From Diplonema japonicum (Eukaryota > Euglenozoa > Diplonemea > Diplonemida > Diplonemidae), in contig OZ025712.1 of NCBI GenBank assembly GCA_964019335.1, forward strand, positions 186,001 to 250,000: DNA of 64,000 nucleotides, read 5' to 3'. Positions 10,616 through 20,397 of this stretch are shown here, piece after piece; positions within the stretch are counted from its first letter, which is position 1; every line of letters begins with the position of its first letter. The notes beneath the pieces were generated by a model. That model was not told the origin of the DNA. It did no database searches and saw nothing but the letters and a program-made list of their open reading frames with translations. Made by a program: the position numbers and the translations under genes.

Positions 10616-12165
10616 GTGTAGAAAAATAGGCAATAGAAAAGAATGCAACAATGGATTTTCCCCCCCCTCCCTTCCCCCACAAGAAATTATTTTCATCTTA
10701 CTTTTCATTTCATCACCTTCGATCAAAGGAAACAAAATTTTTTTGTATTGAAGAAGGGGGAGGGCCACGTCAAAAAGGTCAGAGATACAGGAAAAAAAAA
10801 AAAAAGGGTGGCGTTTGCTTCTTCCAATTTTCTTTGGTTTAAACTAGAGTTGCAAATACAAGAGGGAAAAAAAAAAGGGGGGGCATTGATTAATAATAAC
10901 GTGATGAATAGCACGGTTTTCTTTTCTTTTTAGGAGTGAACTAATCCTTAAAAGGATAGGTGATAGAATAGAGAAAACCGAGTGGGATAGAACGGCTACT
11001 GTCTTTTTTCTTTTTTTTTTTTTTCTAAGAAAAAAAAAAAAAAAAACAAAGGCGCAGGAAGAGCTGGCAAGTAGGGCCGGGGCTTGTTTGCGCGAAAAAA
11101 AAAAGGGGGAGGGACACACCCTCCTCCCTCCCTTTTTTTTTTTTTTTTTCCTCAACAAATGCTCCCGAGTACTTAAATTCGCAAAAAAATTATTTTAAAA
11201 AAAAATAGAAAGATCAGGCGGGTAAGAAGTTGAGCCGCCTTCTCTAGAACAACCAGACATTTTATAAATCATAAAATTTAGATTTTAGTTTTAAGGGGAA
11301 GATGGATGGGGGAAGATAATTTCATGATTTTCCTCTCCTTCGTTCTCCCCCTCCCTTCCCATGCATACTATTTTTTTTTTTCTATCATACCCTCCATTTT
11401 TTTTCTTTTTTTTTTTTTGAGAAGGGAAAAAGAAAGGTGGTTTAAAAGGTAAATGTGGTTTTCAAAAAAAAATATCAAAAAAGTGATCTGAAGAGGAGGG
11501 GGCCGAAAAGGGACAGAATCGGCTGGGAGCGGTGTTGAAAAGCAAGTCCCACTTGAGGACCCATCCTTAAAATAAAAAAAACAGCGGCTACAAACAACTC
11601 TATGGACCTCGTGTTACTCCCGCAACTGCCAACAGCCATCTTTCAGCCACGCCTACCCCTTTTCTTGTTGACTAATTCTAAATAATAAAGGGGGGAAGAT
11701 TGGCAAAGAATTTTCTTCCTTTCGTTTTTTTTTTTTTTTTTTTTTTTTTTTCTCTTCTTTTCTTCTTTTTTTTTTTCTTGTTTTTTCCTGTTGATGATGA
11801 ATCATCATAAAAAAAAAAAAAAGGAAAGGGGAGAGGAAAAGCCAAATAAAAGGCCCCCACACCCCGTCCTGGGTACTTTCTTTTTGTTTTTTCTTTTCTT
11901 TTTTGTTTTTCTTTTCCAACTCCTCTTTAGCATAAGAGGGAACAAGAGCAGGAAGGGAAAAAAAAAAAGAAAAGGGAAAAAGGGATAATAATAAAATTCA
12001 TATTAATTGTTTTCCCATTTCTTATCTTTTCTTTTTTTTTTCCCCCATTTTCTTTTTTTTCTGCCAAAAAAAAAAAAGGAAAGGGGAGGGAAGGGAAAAT
12101 TGATCTTTTTTTTCTTCTTCTTTCCCCTACCCCATCCTGGGGGGGAGGGGGTTTACTATTTTATT
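8285..12165. other. gene-poor homopolymer desert
   Basis: Nearly 3.9 kb of A/T/G/C runs and simple purine or pyrimidine tracts. Frames longer than 60 codons are all poly-F, poly-K or G-run translations. More complex islands at about 10160-10410 and 11480-11660 give no convincing protein or RNA structure. A short block near 9910-9950 matches repeat A. I see no gene. Confidence 0.7.
9908..9955 (+). repeat. dispersed repeat A, 5' fragment
   Basis: GGCTTTGGTTGCAACACTA followed by TTTGGCGTTAAG closely matches the 5' block of the copy at 1766-2015. The rest of the repeat is missing. Confidence 0.65.
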
Positions 12166-12672
12166 TTAGCAAATAGTGCAGCATTCACCTTCGTTATCCT
12201 TTTTGTTCCGTCGCTTTGCTTTTTTGGTGTTGTGGGAGAATTTTTCGACAGATATGTCATTAGCCTTTAAAACAACAGGTGACGAGGCAGCAGGGGGGAA
12301 ATCTTCGCTACACAGTGACTGGCTGCGAGAAGACTTATTTGAGAGTGATTCAAGAACAACCCCTTCAGTACCCAACACACGCAGGTACTCGGTAAAAGTT
12401 GAGGGGATGTGTGGGTAAGACAGTGCATGTGCCAAAACCACTTGTCTGCCTTGTTCTTCCATCGCCAGTAGCTGAGCCTGCTGTTGCGTTGTCACCCTCA
12501 AAACACGCATTTTATCTTCATCTGTTTCAATTCCCGCCAGTTTCGCAGCAAACATTCTTCTCTTGCTGTTATTGCTACCATCACTCGAGCACCCCACACT
12601 GCTGTTGCAGCTTGCAGACTCGTCGCTTCCTACGAGGCTGTTCGTTCTTGGTGGAGGGATGCCGATTACCAT
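12166..12672 (-). CDS. small protein with possible C-terminal prenylation box
   Basis: 168 residues from the ATG at 12672, downstream of a run of more than 50 A, the arrangement of most genes here. Ser/Asn-rich N-terminus, a helical middle (TQQQAQLLAMEEQGRQVV), a basic stretch KKAKRRNKK, and the end ECCTIC. A terminal Cys-Thr-Ile-Cys after a polybasic segment resembles a CaaX or double-Cys prenylation signal, which would attach the protein to membranes. No GTPase motifs are present, so it is not a Rab. I do not recognise the family. An upstream exon beyond the A run cannot be excluded. Confidence 0.5.
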   Translation of the reverse strand: MVIGIPPPRTNSLVGSDESASCNSSVGCSSDGSNNSKRRMFAAKLAGIETDEDKMRVLRVTTQQQAQLLAMEEQGRQVVLAHALSYPHIPSTFTEYLRVLGTEGVVLESLSNKSSRSQSLCSEDFPPAASSPVVLKANDISVEKFSHNTKKAKRRNKKDNEGECCTIC

Positions 12673-12694
12673 TCCTGTTTGTGTTTTACAAACT

Positions 12695-12755
<61 letters not shown>

Positions 12756-13082
12756 TTAGGCGATAAAAAAAAAAAAAAAAAAAAAGAAAAGAAACTTTCA
12801 TCGACCAAGTCCAGGAAAGGATTGGATATTCACAAAAAAAAAAAAAAAAAAAAAATGGGGGAAAGGAGGGGAGGGGAACGAAAAACCTAAACTTTTTTTT
12901 TTTTGCGTGCAAGCACCTGACAACATAAATCGGAAAAAAAAAAAAAAAGAAAGAAAGAAAAAATACTATGGAAGAATAAAGAGGGAGATAGGGCTTTTGA
13001 TGACAAGCACTCTCAGTTTCAGAAGAAATTTTGATATTTTGTGGGGTCTCCACCCACCCTTCCCTCCTTCTCATCAGTATGT

Positions 13083-13146
<64 letters not shown>

Positions 13147-14073
13147 CAGGGTAAATCTATTTCAAAAAAAATGGGGGGGGGGAGAAAGCGCGATTTAAAA
13201 TAAAAAAAAAAGGTTAAGGTTTGCCAACTTTTAAAAACATCCAGTTCCCCCGGCATTGTTCAGTCTCGTGGCATTACAGCATGTTCAAGTGGATTTCAAA
13301 CAACGGGCATAGGTAAACTTAGAGACCAGCAAACTTAATGGCACCAATGTACCCCTCCCCCTCCTGTGTCTCAATTCTTTTTTTTTTTCTTCTTCCTTTC
13401 TTTCCATACATGCAACACGGGGTTCATAAAAAAAAGAAAGAACAAATGCCCCCAGATCAAAAATTTCACGCTTAATTTATTTATTTATTTATTTTGGTTA
13501 ACCCTTCGGCAGGTTTAACCCTTGGCTTGTACAATGACAATTACCGATTCTTTATTTTTTTTTTTTCTTCATTTCATTCGTTGTGGGTTTTTTTTTTTTT
13601 TTTTTTTTTTTCTCTTTCTTTTCTTTAAAAAACCAACAATAAATAACCTGCCCTCCTCCCCCCGGGCTTGCGTTTCGTGGAAAGCTGAAGGATTAAAGTC
13701 AAACATAACGAGCTAGTTAAGTGTCATGAGAAAGAAAAAAAAGGGGGGGGGGAATAGTTAACACAACTCAAAAGGACCATAAAAAATGAGGTGTAAAAAA
13801 AAAAAAAAAAAATCCCTTTCCCCATTCCATCTCCCCTCCTATGCATACTCCTTTCCTTATTTCCCCTCTTTGCTTTTCTATATTGGGTGATGGAAAGAGG
13901 GGGAGAAAAAAAAAATGAGTATAAAAAAAAGGGGGGGTGTCTTTCTTTTCTTTTTGACACTACCCCATTCTCATTCTTTTTCAATAATATTTCCCCCCCG
14001 CCCCCCTCTTTCTTTTCTATATATCCCCACATTCAAAGGGGGGGACACGGAAGGTTTTTTTTTTTTTTTTTGT
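12673..14073. other. gene-free homopolymer stretch
   Basis: Contains T and A runs of 50 or more (12695-12754, 13085-13141) and simple repeats such as a short TTTA array near 13478. No supported gene on either strand. Confidence 0.75.
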
Positions 14074-14135
14074 TCACTCAAAAGCTCTGATGGTTTCTTT
14101 AACAGGTTGGTGGGGTGCCCGTACAATGCAAACCT

Positions 14136-14189
<54 letters not shown>

Positions 14190-14893
14190 CCCATTCATAC
14201 CCGAGGACTACCGGTGGGCTCGGATTCTTGCCGGGAAAAGGTTCTTGTGGAGTTGAGCGTCGTCCTAAGAGGGGACGGCGAACAAGTGGAGTTGGAGAGG
14301 AGCTCGAGAAAGGCAGCTTCTTCGTCAGAATCGTTCGCCTCTTGTTCCGCGAGAATGTCGAGAAAATTCGCCTCCTCGTCGGCTGCGAAACGTGAAGAGA
14401 GATGCGAGGCGGTCGACTGAAGACGGGTAGGGGGGCGGCGGCGCCTGTGGTTCTTATGATGGCTGCTGCTTGTCGTTCGTCTAGCTGTCTCTGGGATGAG
14501 CAGCGACTGGTACGATGGCCCAATAGAATTTGTGTCGTGTTCTTCCTCATCTTTGCATTTTAAAATTCCCGAAAAGAAGTTTCGCTTCACGTTTGACAGC
14601 CTCTGCGACATCTCCTTAGGTTCCACACCACCGTTGTATGCTAGCAGGTCGTCGGTGTTCACCCCCCGCCGCTCCTTTCCCTTGCTTGTTTTTTTTTCCG
14701 CGGTCCCTTTCGCCGGGAGCCGCCATTGTTTCGCGCCGCTTCCCTTGCATTTGTAGAACACCCTTGTTCCCTTTCGCCTCTCTTCCCACACATAATCTGT
14801 GTCTTGCAGAGTCTTCCCGGCGTAGATCCAGTACACTTCAGACTCTGTTTCCTCGCAGTAGAACGGCAGGTCCTGCGCGCGGCTGAAGGACAT
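14074..14893 (-). CDS. unknown protein, two exons with poly-A intron
   Basis: Exon 1 is 14893-14201 and exon 2 is 14133-14074, giving 250 residues. Exon 1 opens MSFSRAQDLPFYC and has a WIYAGKTLQDTDYVWEE / TRVFYKCKG segment, then basic, Ser-rich and acidic patches (DEEAAFLELL). I recognise no domain. Without splicing the frame stops at once (GTA TGA). With a GTATGA...TAAG intron of 67 nt, made almost entirely of A, the frame continues for 19 codons ending IRAFE. The intron matches the donor style of others in the window, so I favour the spliced form. Confidence 0.6.
14134..14200 (-). other. poly-A intron (67 nt)
   Basis: Donor GTATGAATGGG, then about 52 A, then acceptor TAAG. It has no polypyrimidine tract; the acceptor is approached through pure A. 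Confidence 0.65.
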
Positions 14894-15031
14894 CTACAAC
14901 AAGACACCAACACGGTGCACCCCTTCCTCCTTCCTTTATATAGAGTTTAAGAAAAAAGAAGGGGATGAAATGAAATGAAATGAAAAAAGAGAGGGGGGGG
15001 GGGAAAAAACGGAAGTTTTTTGTTTTGTTTT

Positions 15032-15697
15032 TCACTTCAAGGTCTTTTTCTTCAACCCTACACGCAACGTCCTGCCGTCTTCCGCCAATGGGTACGACGG
15101 GGGCAGTCGTTGCGGTCTCGGGGCCTCTCTGGCAGTTGGGGAGAGGGAGAAGTCGGTGGCGTTGAAGCAAGTGGTTTGCCCATGCGGGTCACGAGAAGGT
15201 TGGGAACCAAGCTGAAACTGAAGACGAGCCGAAGGGAAATATCCCTTTGTCGGGTTAGTCGGGGACGGGGAGAGGGAGAAGGGAGACCGTGGCAAGACAA
15301 GAGGCTGGCAAACAGGCGTAGGATTTCTCGCAGCAGCCTGCCGCATCGAAGGCAACATGACCGGCCGTGCCGCTAGGCGGTTGTCGACTACAGAGGGTGA
15401 TTCTTTTAGCATGAGCTCCTCTTCACCACCTTTTTCCCCAGCCACTTTCGCCTCCCTCATCCATTCCACCAGGTATTTTGTTACGAGTTTTCTATAGACT
15501 GTTGTTTCCGGTGGCAGTCCCCTCCCCACCTCTGCCGCTGCCATCATCCTTTCCTGCACCATTCTGTCCCCGTAGCCTGTGATGTTAAGACCGGGGAGCT
15601 GTTTCAACTTTTTCTTCGGTGCTTTTTGCGGCACCCTTCGCTTCTCGCCAATGCTGGGCGCATACCGGGGGGTCCGTACAGGGGGGCCTTGGAACAT
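15032..15697 (-). CDS. hypothetical basic, Pro/Ser-rich protein
   Basis: 221 residues from the ATG at 15697, the first ATG after G- and T-rich runs. Basic throughout: KKKLKQLPG near the start, a helical patch ETTVYRKLVTKYLVEWMREAKV (about residues 65-86), then a low-complexity Pro/Ser/Arg tail. I recognise no domain. The helical patch could bind a partner; this is a guess. It ends 134 bp upstream of the next gene's start. Confidence 0.5.
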   Translation of the reverse strand: MFQGPPVRTPRYAPSIGEKRRVPQKAPKKKLKQLPGLNITGYGDRMVQERMMAAAEVGRGLPPETTVYRKLVTKYLVEWMREAKVAGEKGGEEELMLKESPSVVDNRLAARPVMLPSMRQAAARNPTPVCQPLVLPRSPFSLSPSPTNPTKGYFPSARLQFQLGSQPSRDPHGQTTCFNATDFSLSPTAREAPRPQRLPPSYPLAEDGRTLRVGLKKKTLK

Positions 15698-15848
15698 GTG
15701 TTCCCCTCCCAAAAAAAAAAAACGCCCCCCCCTTTTTTTTGAAGGTGAAGGTAAAAATGAGAAAATGGGAAAAAGAAAAAGGAACCGCCCCCCCCCCCCG
15801 ATTTTTGTGTAAAAGAAGGGGTTAAAACCGGTAAAAAGAAAAAAAATC

Positions 15849-16889
15849 TCAACCGGCAACTTCAACAATCCCGATGAACTCTATAGGCAGAGGGTTTTTC
15901 AAAGCCTGGACGATTGTTGTGCCCCATGTGGCGGGTTGTGTTTGCAGCTCGAGGAGGTGGTCGAAGACAGGCACTGAGGAGGGCTCCAGATGCCCCCACA
16001 CCTCGAAGGACCCAGCCCACTCAGGGTGCGGAGCCGCCGCAATAAAAAACTGCAACGACTCCATCGGCACATGCCGAATACAACACAGCGAATGACGGGC
16101 AATACTGCGGTCGAATCCTGTTACGGGAGTAAGAGCACCCCGTGGGCAGGCCATAGAGTTGTCTGTGACAACTACATCGCCCTGCAGCAAAGCATAAGGG
16201 GGGCCGAAGAACCCATTTTCACCCCAGTTGGGAGGGGTCTTCTCCACACGAAGTATTCGGTTTACAGAGTTCTTCCGCTTCCCCCCGCAGCCGGATGCGA
16301 GGGTGAAGAACGACACCACCATCTCGTGCCGGACTAGGGACACACGGAGTTCGCCAGCTGGGGTTGAAAATTTCGCGACTGTGCCTTCATTGATGGGTGA
16401 TTCTTCTTTCCATAGGGAGACCCAGTCGGGGTCGTGGTTGCGAACAGTGTTTTGTGTTTTAAAGAAGACCTCACGGGTGTATGAGCCTGTTTGATATGTA
16501 AACCCATGACAGGCTGGGTTGTCGTCGCACCACTTCTTGGCGTGGCTCTCAGAGATCCACTCGGCAGTGTGTAGTGTGTGGTCGGATGTGAACGCACCTT
16601 GAGATTTCCGCCATTTTCCAGATGTTTTTTTCGTTGTAAAATAGTAGGTTGAAGCTAGGCAGACCCATATTAAGATTGCGAGGGTTAGGAGGGTGCCTGG
16701 GATGTTCGTTCGTTTCTCTCTTCTCTTCTGTGTGCCTACCTGAGAAATTTTTTCAAGGTCGTCGATGAGGACGCAGCCCCATTTTCTCCCATTTCCCTCC
16801 TCCTTGATGCTGACCATCCGGCCTCCGAGCTCGGCTATCACTGTTACCTTCACGGGGTCTTCCCCGACTTTAGGTTGGTAATAATACAT
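15849..16889 (-). CDS. membrane-anchored cyclophilin-like protein
   Basis: 346 residues from the ATG at 16889. An N-terminal domain of about 55 residues precedes one membrane helix (about 63-85, IPGTLLTLAILIWVCLAS). A Cys-containing PAN/apple-like patch with WCDDNPACHGFTY follows. The last 200 residues resemble a divergent cyclophilin: VAKFSTPAGELRVSLVRHE for the first strands, ALLQGDVVVTD in the place of the usual QGD segment, and SLQFFIAAAPHPEW for SQFFI. The catalytic Arg of FHR is not evident, so isomerase activity is doubtful. Likely a type II membrane protein of the endomembrane system. Confidence 0.55.
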   Translation of the reverse strand: MYYYQPKVGEDPVKVTVIAELGGRMVSIKEEGNGRKWGCVLIDDLEKISQVGTQKRREKRTNIPGTLLTLAILIWVCLASTYYFTTKKTSGKWRKSQGAFTSDHTLHTAEWISESHAKKWCDDNPACHGFTYQTGSYTREVFFKTQNTVRNHDPDWVSLWKEESPINEGTVAKFSTPAGELRVSLVRHEMVVSFFTLASGCGGKRKNSVNRILRVEKTPPNWGENGFFGPPYALLQGDVVVTDNSMACPRGALTPVTGFDRSIARHSLCCIRHVPMESLQFFIAAAPHPEWAGSFEVWGHLEPSSVPVFDHLLELQTQPATWGTTIVQALKNPLPIEFIGIVEVAG

Positions 16890-17211
16890 TGTTTTCTCCC
16901 TCCTCCCACCTTCCCTCCCTCTCTACCTGGGGGCGATTATTTTTTTAATGGGAATGGAGTGGGGGGGGGGAAGGAATAGTTGGCGGGGTGTGTTTTTTTT
17001 TTTCCCGGCTTTTTTGTGGTATGCAAGTTCCTCCTCAAAAAAGAGGGATTGGGGCAGGGGGGGGGGGGAGGGAACTGAAAGGAAGTAGAAGCGGGTGAGA
17101 CCCCCCCCCCCCCCTCCCTCCCTCCTAAAACACTTTTTTGATTCTGTAAACTGTCCCCCCCCCCCCCCCCCCCCACTTCCATTTCAAAAAGTTTTTTAAA
17201 AAAAACTTTTC
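16890..17211. other. intergenic spacer with G and C runs
   Basis: Alternating G and C homopolymers of 10-20 (for example 17101-17114 and 17156-17174). No gene seen. Confidence 0.8.
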
Positions 17212-18139
17212 TTACGTCTCTCTGAAGGATCGTTGACCCATCCAACTCCCGCTCTGTGAGGTTTTTTTTTATTTAAAAATGTAGTTCCGGTTAACATACA
17301 GCAGAGGGATACATGGGCTGCTCGGGCTGAGGGGCATTGTCGAACATCTGAGTAGTGGGAGCAGACCCAGGGGGGGGTGTGATATGCGCAGGGTTGAAAC
17401 TAGTAGGAAGGGCTTGCTGCATGGAGTCTTCTTCCTGCTGCTGCTTCCGTGTTTCGAGCGCCTCTTCCCGCTGTCGCTGGAGTCGGAATATCTTGTTCGC
17501 GACAGGGTCGTTGTTGCCGTAGTACCGGTCTTTGATGTTCTGGTGCTTCATCTCGGACTCCTCGGGTTTTTCGTGGCGGTAAGGACACTCCTTGCCCCTT
17601 CGGCATTCGCCTTTTACGAAGAATGAACAGATGTTAGGACGGTTCTTCTCGTAATTGTGGGAGGTTCTGGCGAGCTTCTGCAGCTCTGTGTTGGTAGCAT
17701 GTCTTGTTTCTCCCGACTGGTGAGGTGTCAGCTGCCCCTTTGCCAACGCTACTTCGTTCCGCTCAGCAAAATATTCTCTCTGCACATCACTCAGGTGTCT
17801 TTGCACATCGTCACCTTTGGCGTATGCGTCTCTCACTGCAACGGGCAGCCCGTATTCCAAATCGTATATGCAGCATTGGCATACATTTTTCGTCTTAGAA
17901 CAGGCCTGGCAAAGCACTGTGGTCTTGTACCTGCTGTCCTTCCCAGGCTTCCACCTGAAGCAGGTCATTGGTCTTTTGCACACGGTGCACTCCTTGTCGT
18001 GCTCGCTTCTGATCATTCTCACGAACTCGCTTGGTCCAAGGCACGTTTCGCACAGTATGGGGAAGTCGCTCGCCGCCTCCCCTTTGCTGAACTTCGCACC
18101 GCCCTTTGCAGCGGTTTTGAGCGCTCCCGCAGACGCCAT
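17212..18139 (-). CDS. RBM22/Ecm2(Slt11)-like splicing factor without RRM
   Basis: Exon 1 is 18139-17300 and exon 2 is 17253-17212, giving 293 residues. The N-terminal half matches RBM22 closely: ADFPILCETCLG, two Cys4 zinc-binding sets (CTVCKRP, CQACSKTKNVCQCC), DLEYGLPVAVRDA, then the CCCH finger CSFFVKGECRRGKECPYRH and the NIKDRYYGNNDPVANK link. RBM22 is an NTC-related subunit that contacts U6 and the pre-mRNA in the activated spliceosome. In the family an RRM follows this link; here a Gln/Pro-rich tail of about 80 residues replaces it. Unspliced, the frame ends SAVC-stop; a GTATGT...CTCACAG intron adds 13 codons. Confidence 0.9.
17254..17299 (-). other. intron (46 nt)
   Basis: GTATGT donor and CCTCACAG acceptor with a central A run. 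Retention gives an immediate stop (GTA TGT TAA). Confidence 0.65.
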
Positions 18140-18216
18140 TTTTTTTTTTTTTCCCTCTTTTTTTGTTTCCTCTCTCCCCGCCTTTTAGTGAAGATTTGAA
18201 GATAATTGAACCGGGT

Positions 18217-18252
<36 letters not shown>

Positions 18253-18278
18253 ACGTGTCGCCCCCCCTCTCCCCAGTT

Positions 18279-18357
18279 CTACTTATGGTAATACGTTGTA
18301 GTTTTATCGGAAAGTTCACCAACACCGCCCTGAACGTTTTTTTTTTATATTTTTTTT

Positions 18358-18394
<37 letters not shown>

Positions 18395-19569
18395 CATACC
18401 CTTCTTATTTCTGCAGCAGGACTCCCCGCACCGGGGAATATAAACTTGCCAAGGAATGAAGTATGCAGCACCTGTTCCCATTTGCCTCCGTATGACCCGA
18501 CCGTCTGCCTGTCGTGGTCCGGGGTGACACCGGAGCCGAGGTTGGCGGGGATGAGGGAGAGCCAAGCTTCTTCAAAACCGCAGAATTTACAAGTCCGCAT
18601 ATTGATGGCTTCTCCTGTGTTGTGCTCGTCGGGAGTGGCACCTACAACACGGCGGCCCCAGGAGGTCCGGTGGCGGCATTTGATACAAATGAGGCAGTCG
18701 TTTCGCAGGGAGTTCCACTTCACTTCTTCAACAAAGCAGTTCTCGCAGTCGACGGTTGGGCATTTCCACAATGCATACTTCACACAGTCGAGCTCCACTT
18801 CCTTCTTCTGCCCCAATGTGAGGTTGTTCCACAGCATTTCGTCATCGGGATGGCCCTCCATGAATATTTTACAGTCTGAACACCATCTAACGTCCCAGTA
18901 CTTATAGTATTCTAGATATTCCGACGCTTTGATGTAAAAGAGTATCAGAGATATTAGAATGGCGTGCCAATATTTGTACAGAAAGGGGAGGATGGGTGGG
19001 CCCGTTGTCAGAATGAAACGTTTGTTGTTTCTCGTGGTGGCGTCGATGGCGCCGGCGTATTCAAGAAGTTTGACATCCCACTCCCTTCCCTTGAAGTACA
19101 CCTTGAAGATCTTTTTGAACTGTCGATCGACCCAGTACCTGTTCACTATATGTGCCACGCCTGCTCCGGGATACGTGTCAAGAGTTCCATTTTTTCGTGA
19201 CATGACGATGGTGATGGTGTTGTGGTGCTTCGTGGACTTTGAGAGATGGATGCCTAGGTTTCGGGAGAGTTCTTTAGTGACGTGCGAGCCTGCGTCACCG
19301 AGGAGGTACATTCTGACATCTACGCCTGTGTCGTTTTTGATGTTCTGGAGCTTTTCGTTGAGGTCTTTGAACCCTGCGTCTTCTTGGAACACTCCTGCGA
19401 TATCCATCACGTGGCAGCCTTCGGGCATTGCAGGTATCGTTTCCCAGTACTTCACCTTGAGATCGTTGAACAAAGGATTGTTCTTTCCGTGGGATTTCCT
19501 CCAATCCTCTCTGACAACCGCCGCCCATTGCCGGAATGCGCATCGCGCCATCCTTGTCTGCGACAGCAT
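18279..19569 (-). CDS. TPM-domain membrane protein with Cys-rich C-terminus
   Basis: Exon 1 is 19569-18400 and exon 2 is 18329-18279, giving 406 residues from the ATG at 19569 (after 18 A). Residues about 40-175 match the TPM domain (PF04536): VMDIAGVF at the start, a DVRMYLLGDAG strand, ITIVMSRKNG and YPGAGVAHIVN. One membrane helix (about 192-212) follows. A Cys-rich tail has CSDC, CPTVDCENC, CLICIKC and CKFC pairs, probably binding zinc. Plant and bacterial TPM proteins act in photosystem repair or membrane protein turnover; the role here is unknown. Past EIRR a poly-T intron is needed, after which 16 codons lead to a stop. Confidence 0.75.
18330..18399 (-). other. poly-T/A intron (70 nt)
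   Basis: GTATGC donor, about 32 T, an A/T stretch, and acceptor CGTTCAG. Phase 0. Confidence 0.65.
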
Positions 19570-19633
19570 TTTTTTTTTTTTTTTTACTCCCTTGAAAATT
19601 TTCGGGGAGGGAGGGGAAAAAAAAACTTATGTT

Positions 19634-20290
19634 TTAAACTGTGTTTAGTATTTTTCTCCTCTTTCTTCGTTTCGTGGAGTCTTTGGGAATAAGGGGTTGT
19701 GTGTTTAGAGGTTTCGTGGTGGTCTTTACGGGGTATCTCTCCGTGATTAGCCGTTTTCCTTTGAACGAAGTGGTGCCGGCTACGACGGACGGTTTCAAAG
19801 CCTTTGCAAACGACCGCTGGATGTCTTCCTCTTCATCCTGTTTTAACGCATTTTTCGGGTAGTCTTTGGAAAAAGACTGGGTTTTCTTTTTTTTAACGGC
19901 AATCTTGAAACGGGTAACGACCGCTGCCACCATCACGAATGTGGCGGAGCACGACAGGCGGTTGTTTGCAAACGTGTTCCAAAGGGCTCCTATGAGCGAC
20001 AGGGCGTTGGCGATCCCCACCACGTACACGAGAAACAGCACAGAAGCACAGCCAATGGGTATCGCTTGGTTCAGAAAATCTATTTTTTTGTCGAGTTCCA
20101 TGTTTTCTTCGATCAGCAAACGGATTTCCGGGATGTTTCTACGTTGGACCTCTGAAAGTTCCTCGCCGGCTCTGTCCAGTACAAGCTCGCTCAGCCTGCA
20201 CAGGTCCTGGTTTTGCGTGTTCCTCGCGTGGTCAAAAAGCTTTCTAACCGGCGACAATACATCCTGCTCTTCTTCCTTTTCGGACAGCAT
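19634..20290 (-). CDS. small membrane protein, two predicted helices
   Basis: 218 residues from the ATG at 20290. An acidic helical N-terminus (about 1-70) leads into two hydrophobic segments (about 75-97, IPIGCASVLFLVYVVGIANAL, and 110-130, CSATFVMVAAVV), then a basic tail ending KRRKILNTV. The basic end suggests a cytosolic C-terminus. No family recognised. It lies 65 bp upstream of the TPM gene's start, in the same direction. Confidence 0.6.
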   Translation of the reverse strand: MLSEKEEEQDVLSPVRKLFDHARNTQNQDLCRLSELVLDRAGEELSEVQRRNIPEIRLLIEENMELDKKIDFLNQAIPIGCASVLFLVYVVGIANALSLIGALWNTFANNRLSCSATFVMVAAVVTRFKIAVKKKKTQSFSKDYPKNALKQDEEEDIQRSFAKALKPSVVAGTTSFKGKRLITERYPVKTTTKPLNTQPLIPKDSTKRRKRRKILNTV

Positions 20291-20346
20291 TTCCCTCCCT
20301 CCCTCCCTTTGACAATCTCAAAAAAAAAAAAAAAAATAGCAGAAAG

Positions 20347-20383
<37 letters not shown>

Positions 20384-20397
20384 GGACAAAATGTACA

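Noticed and set aside
13496-13525. Second piggyBac-type end (TTAACCCTTCGGC)
   Set aside because: No matching inverted partner was found within the window.
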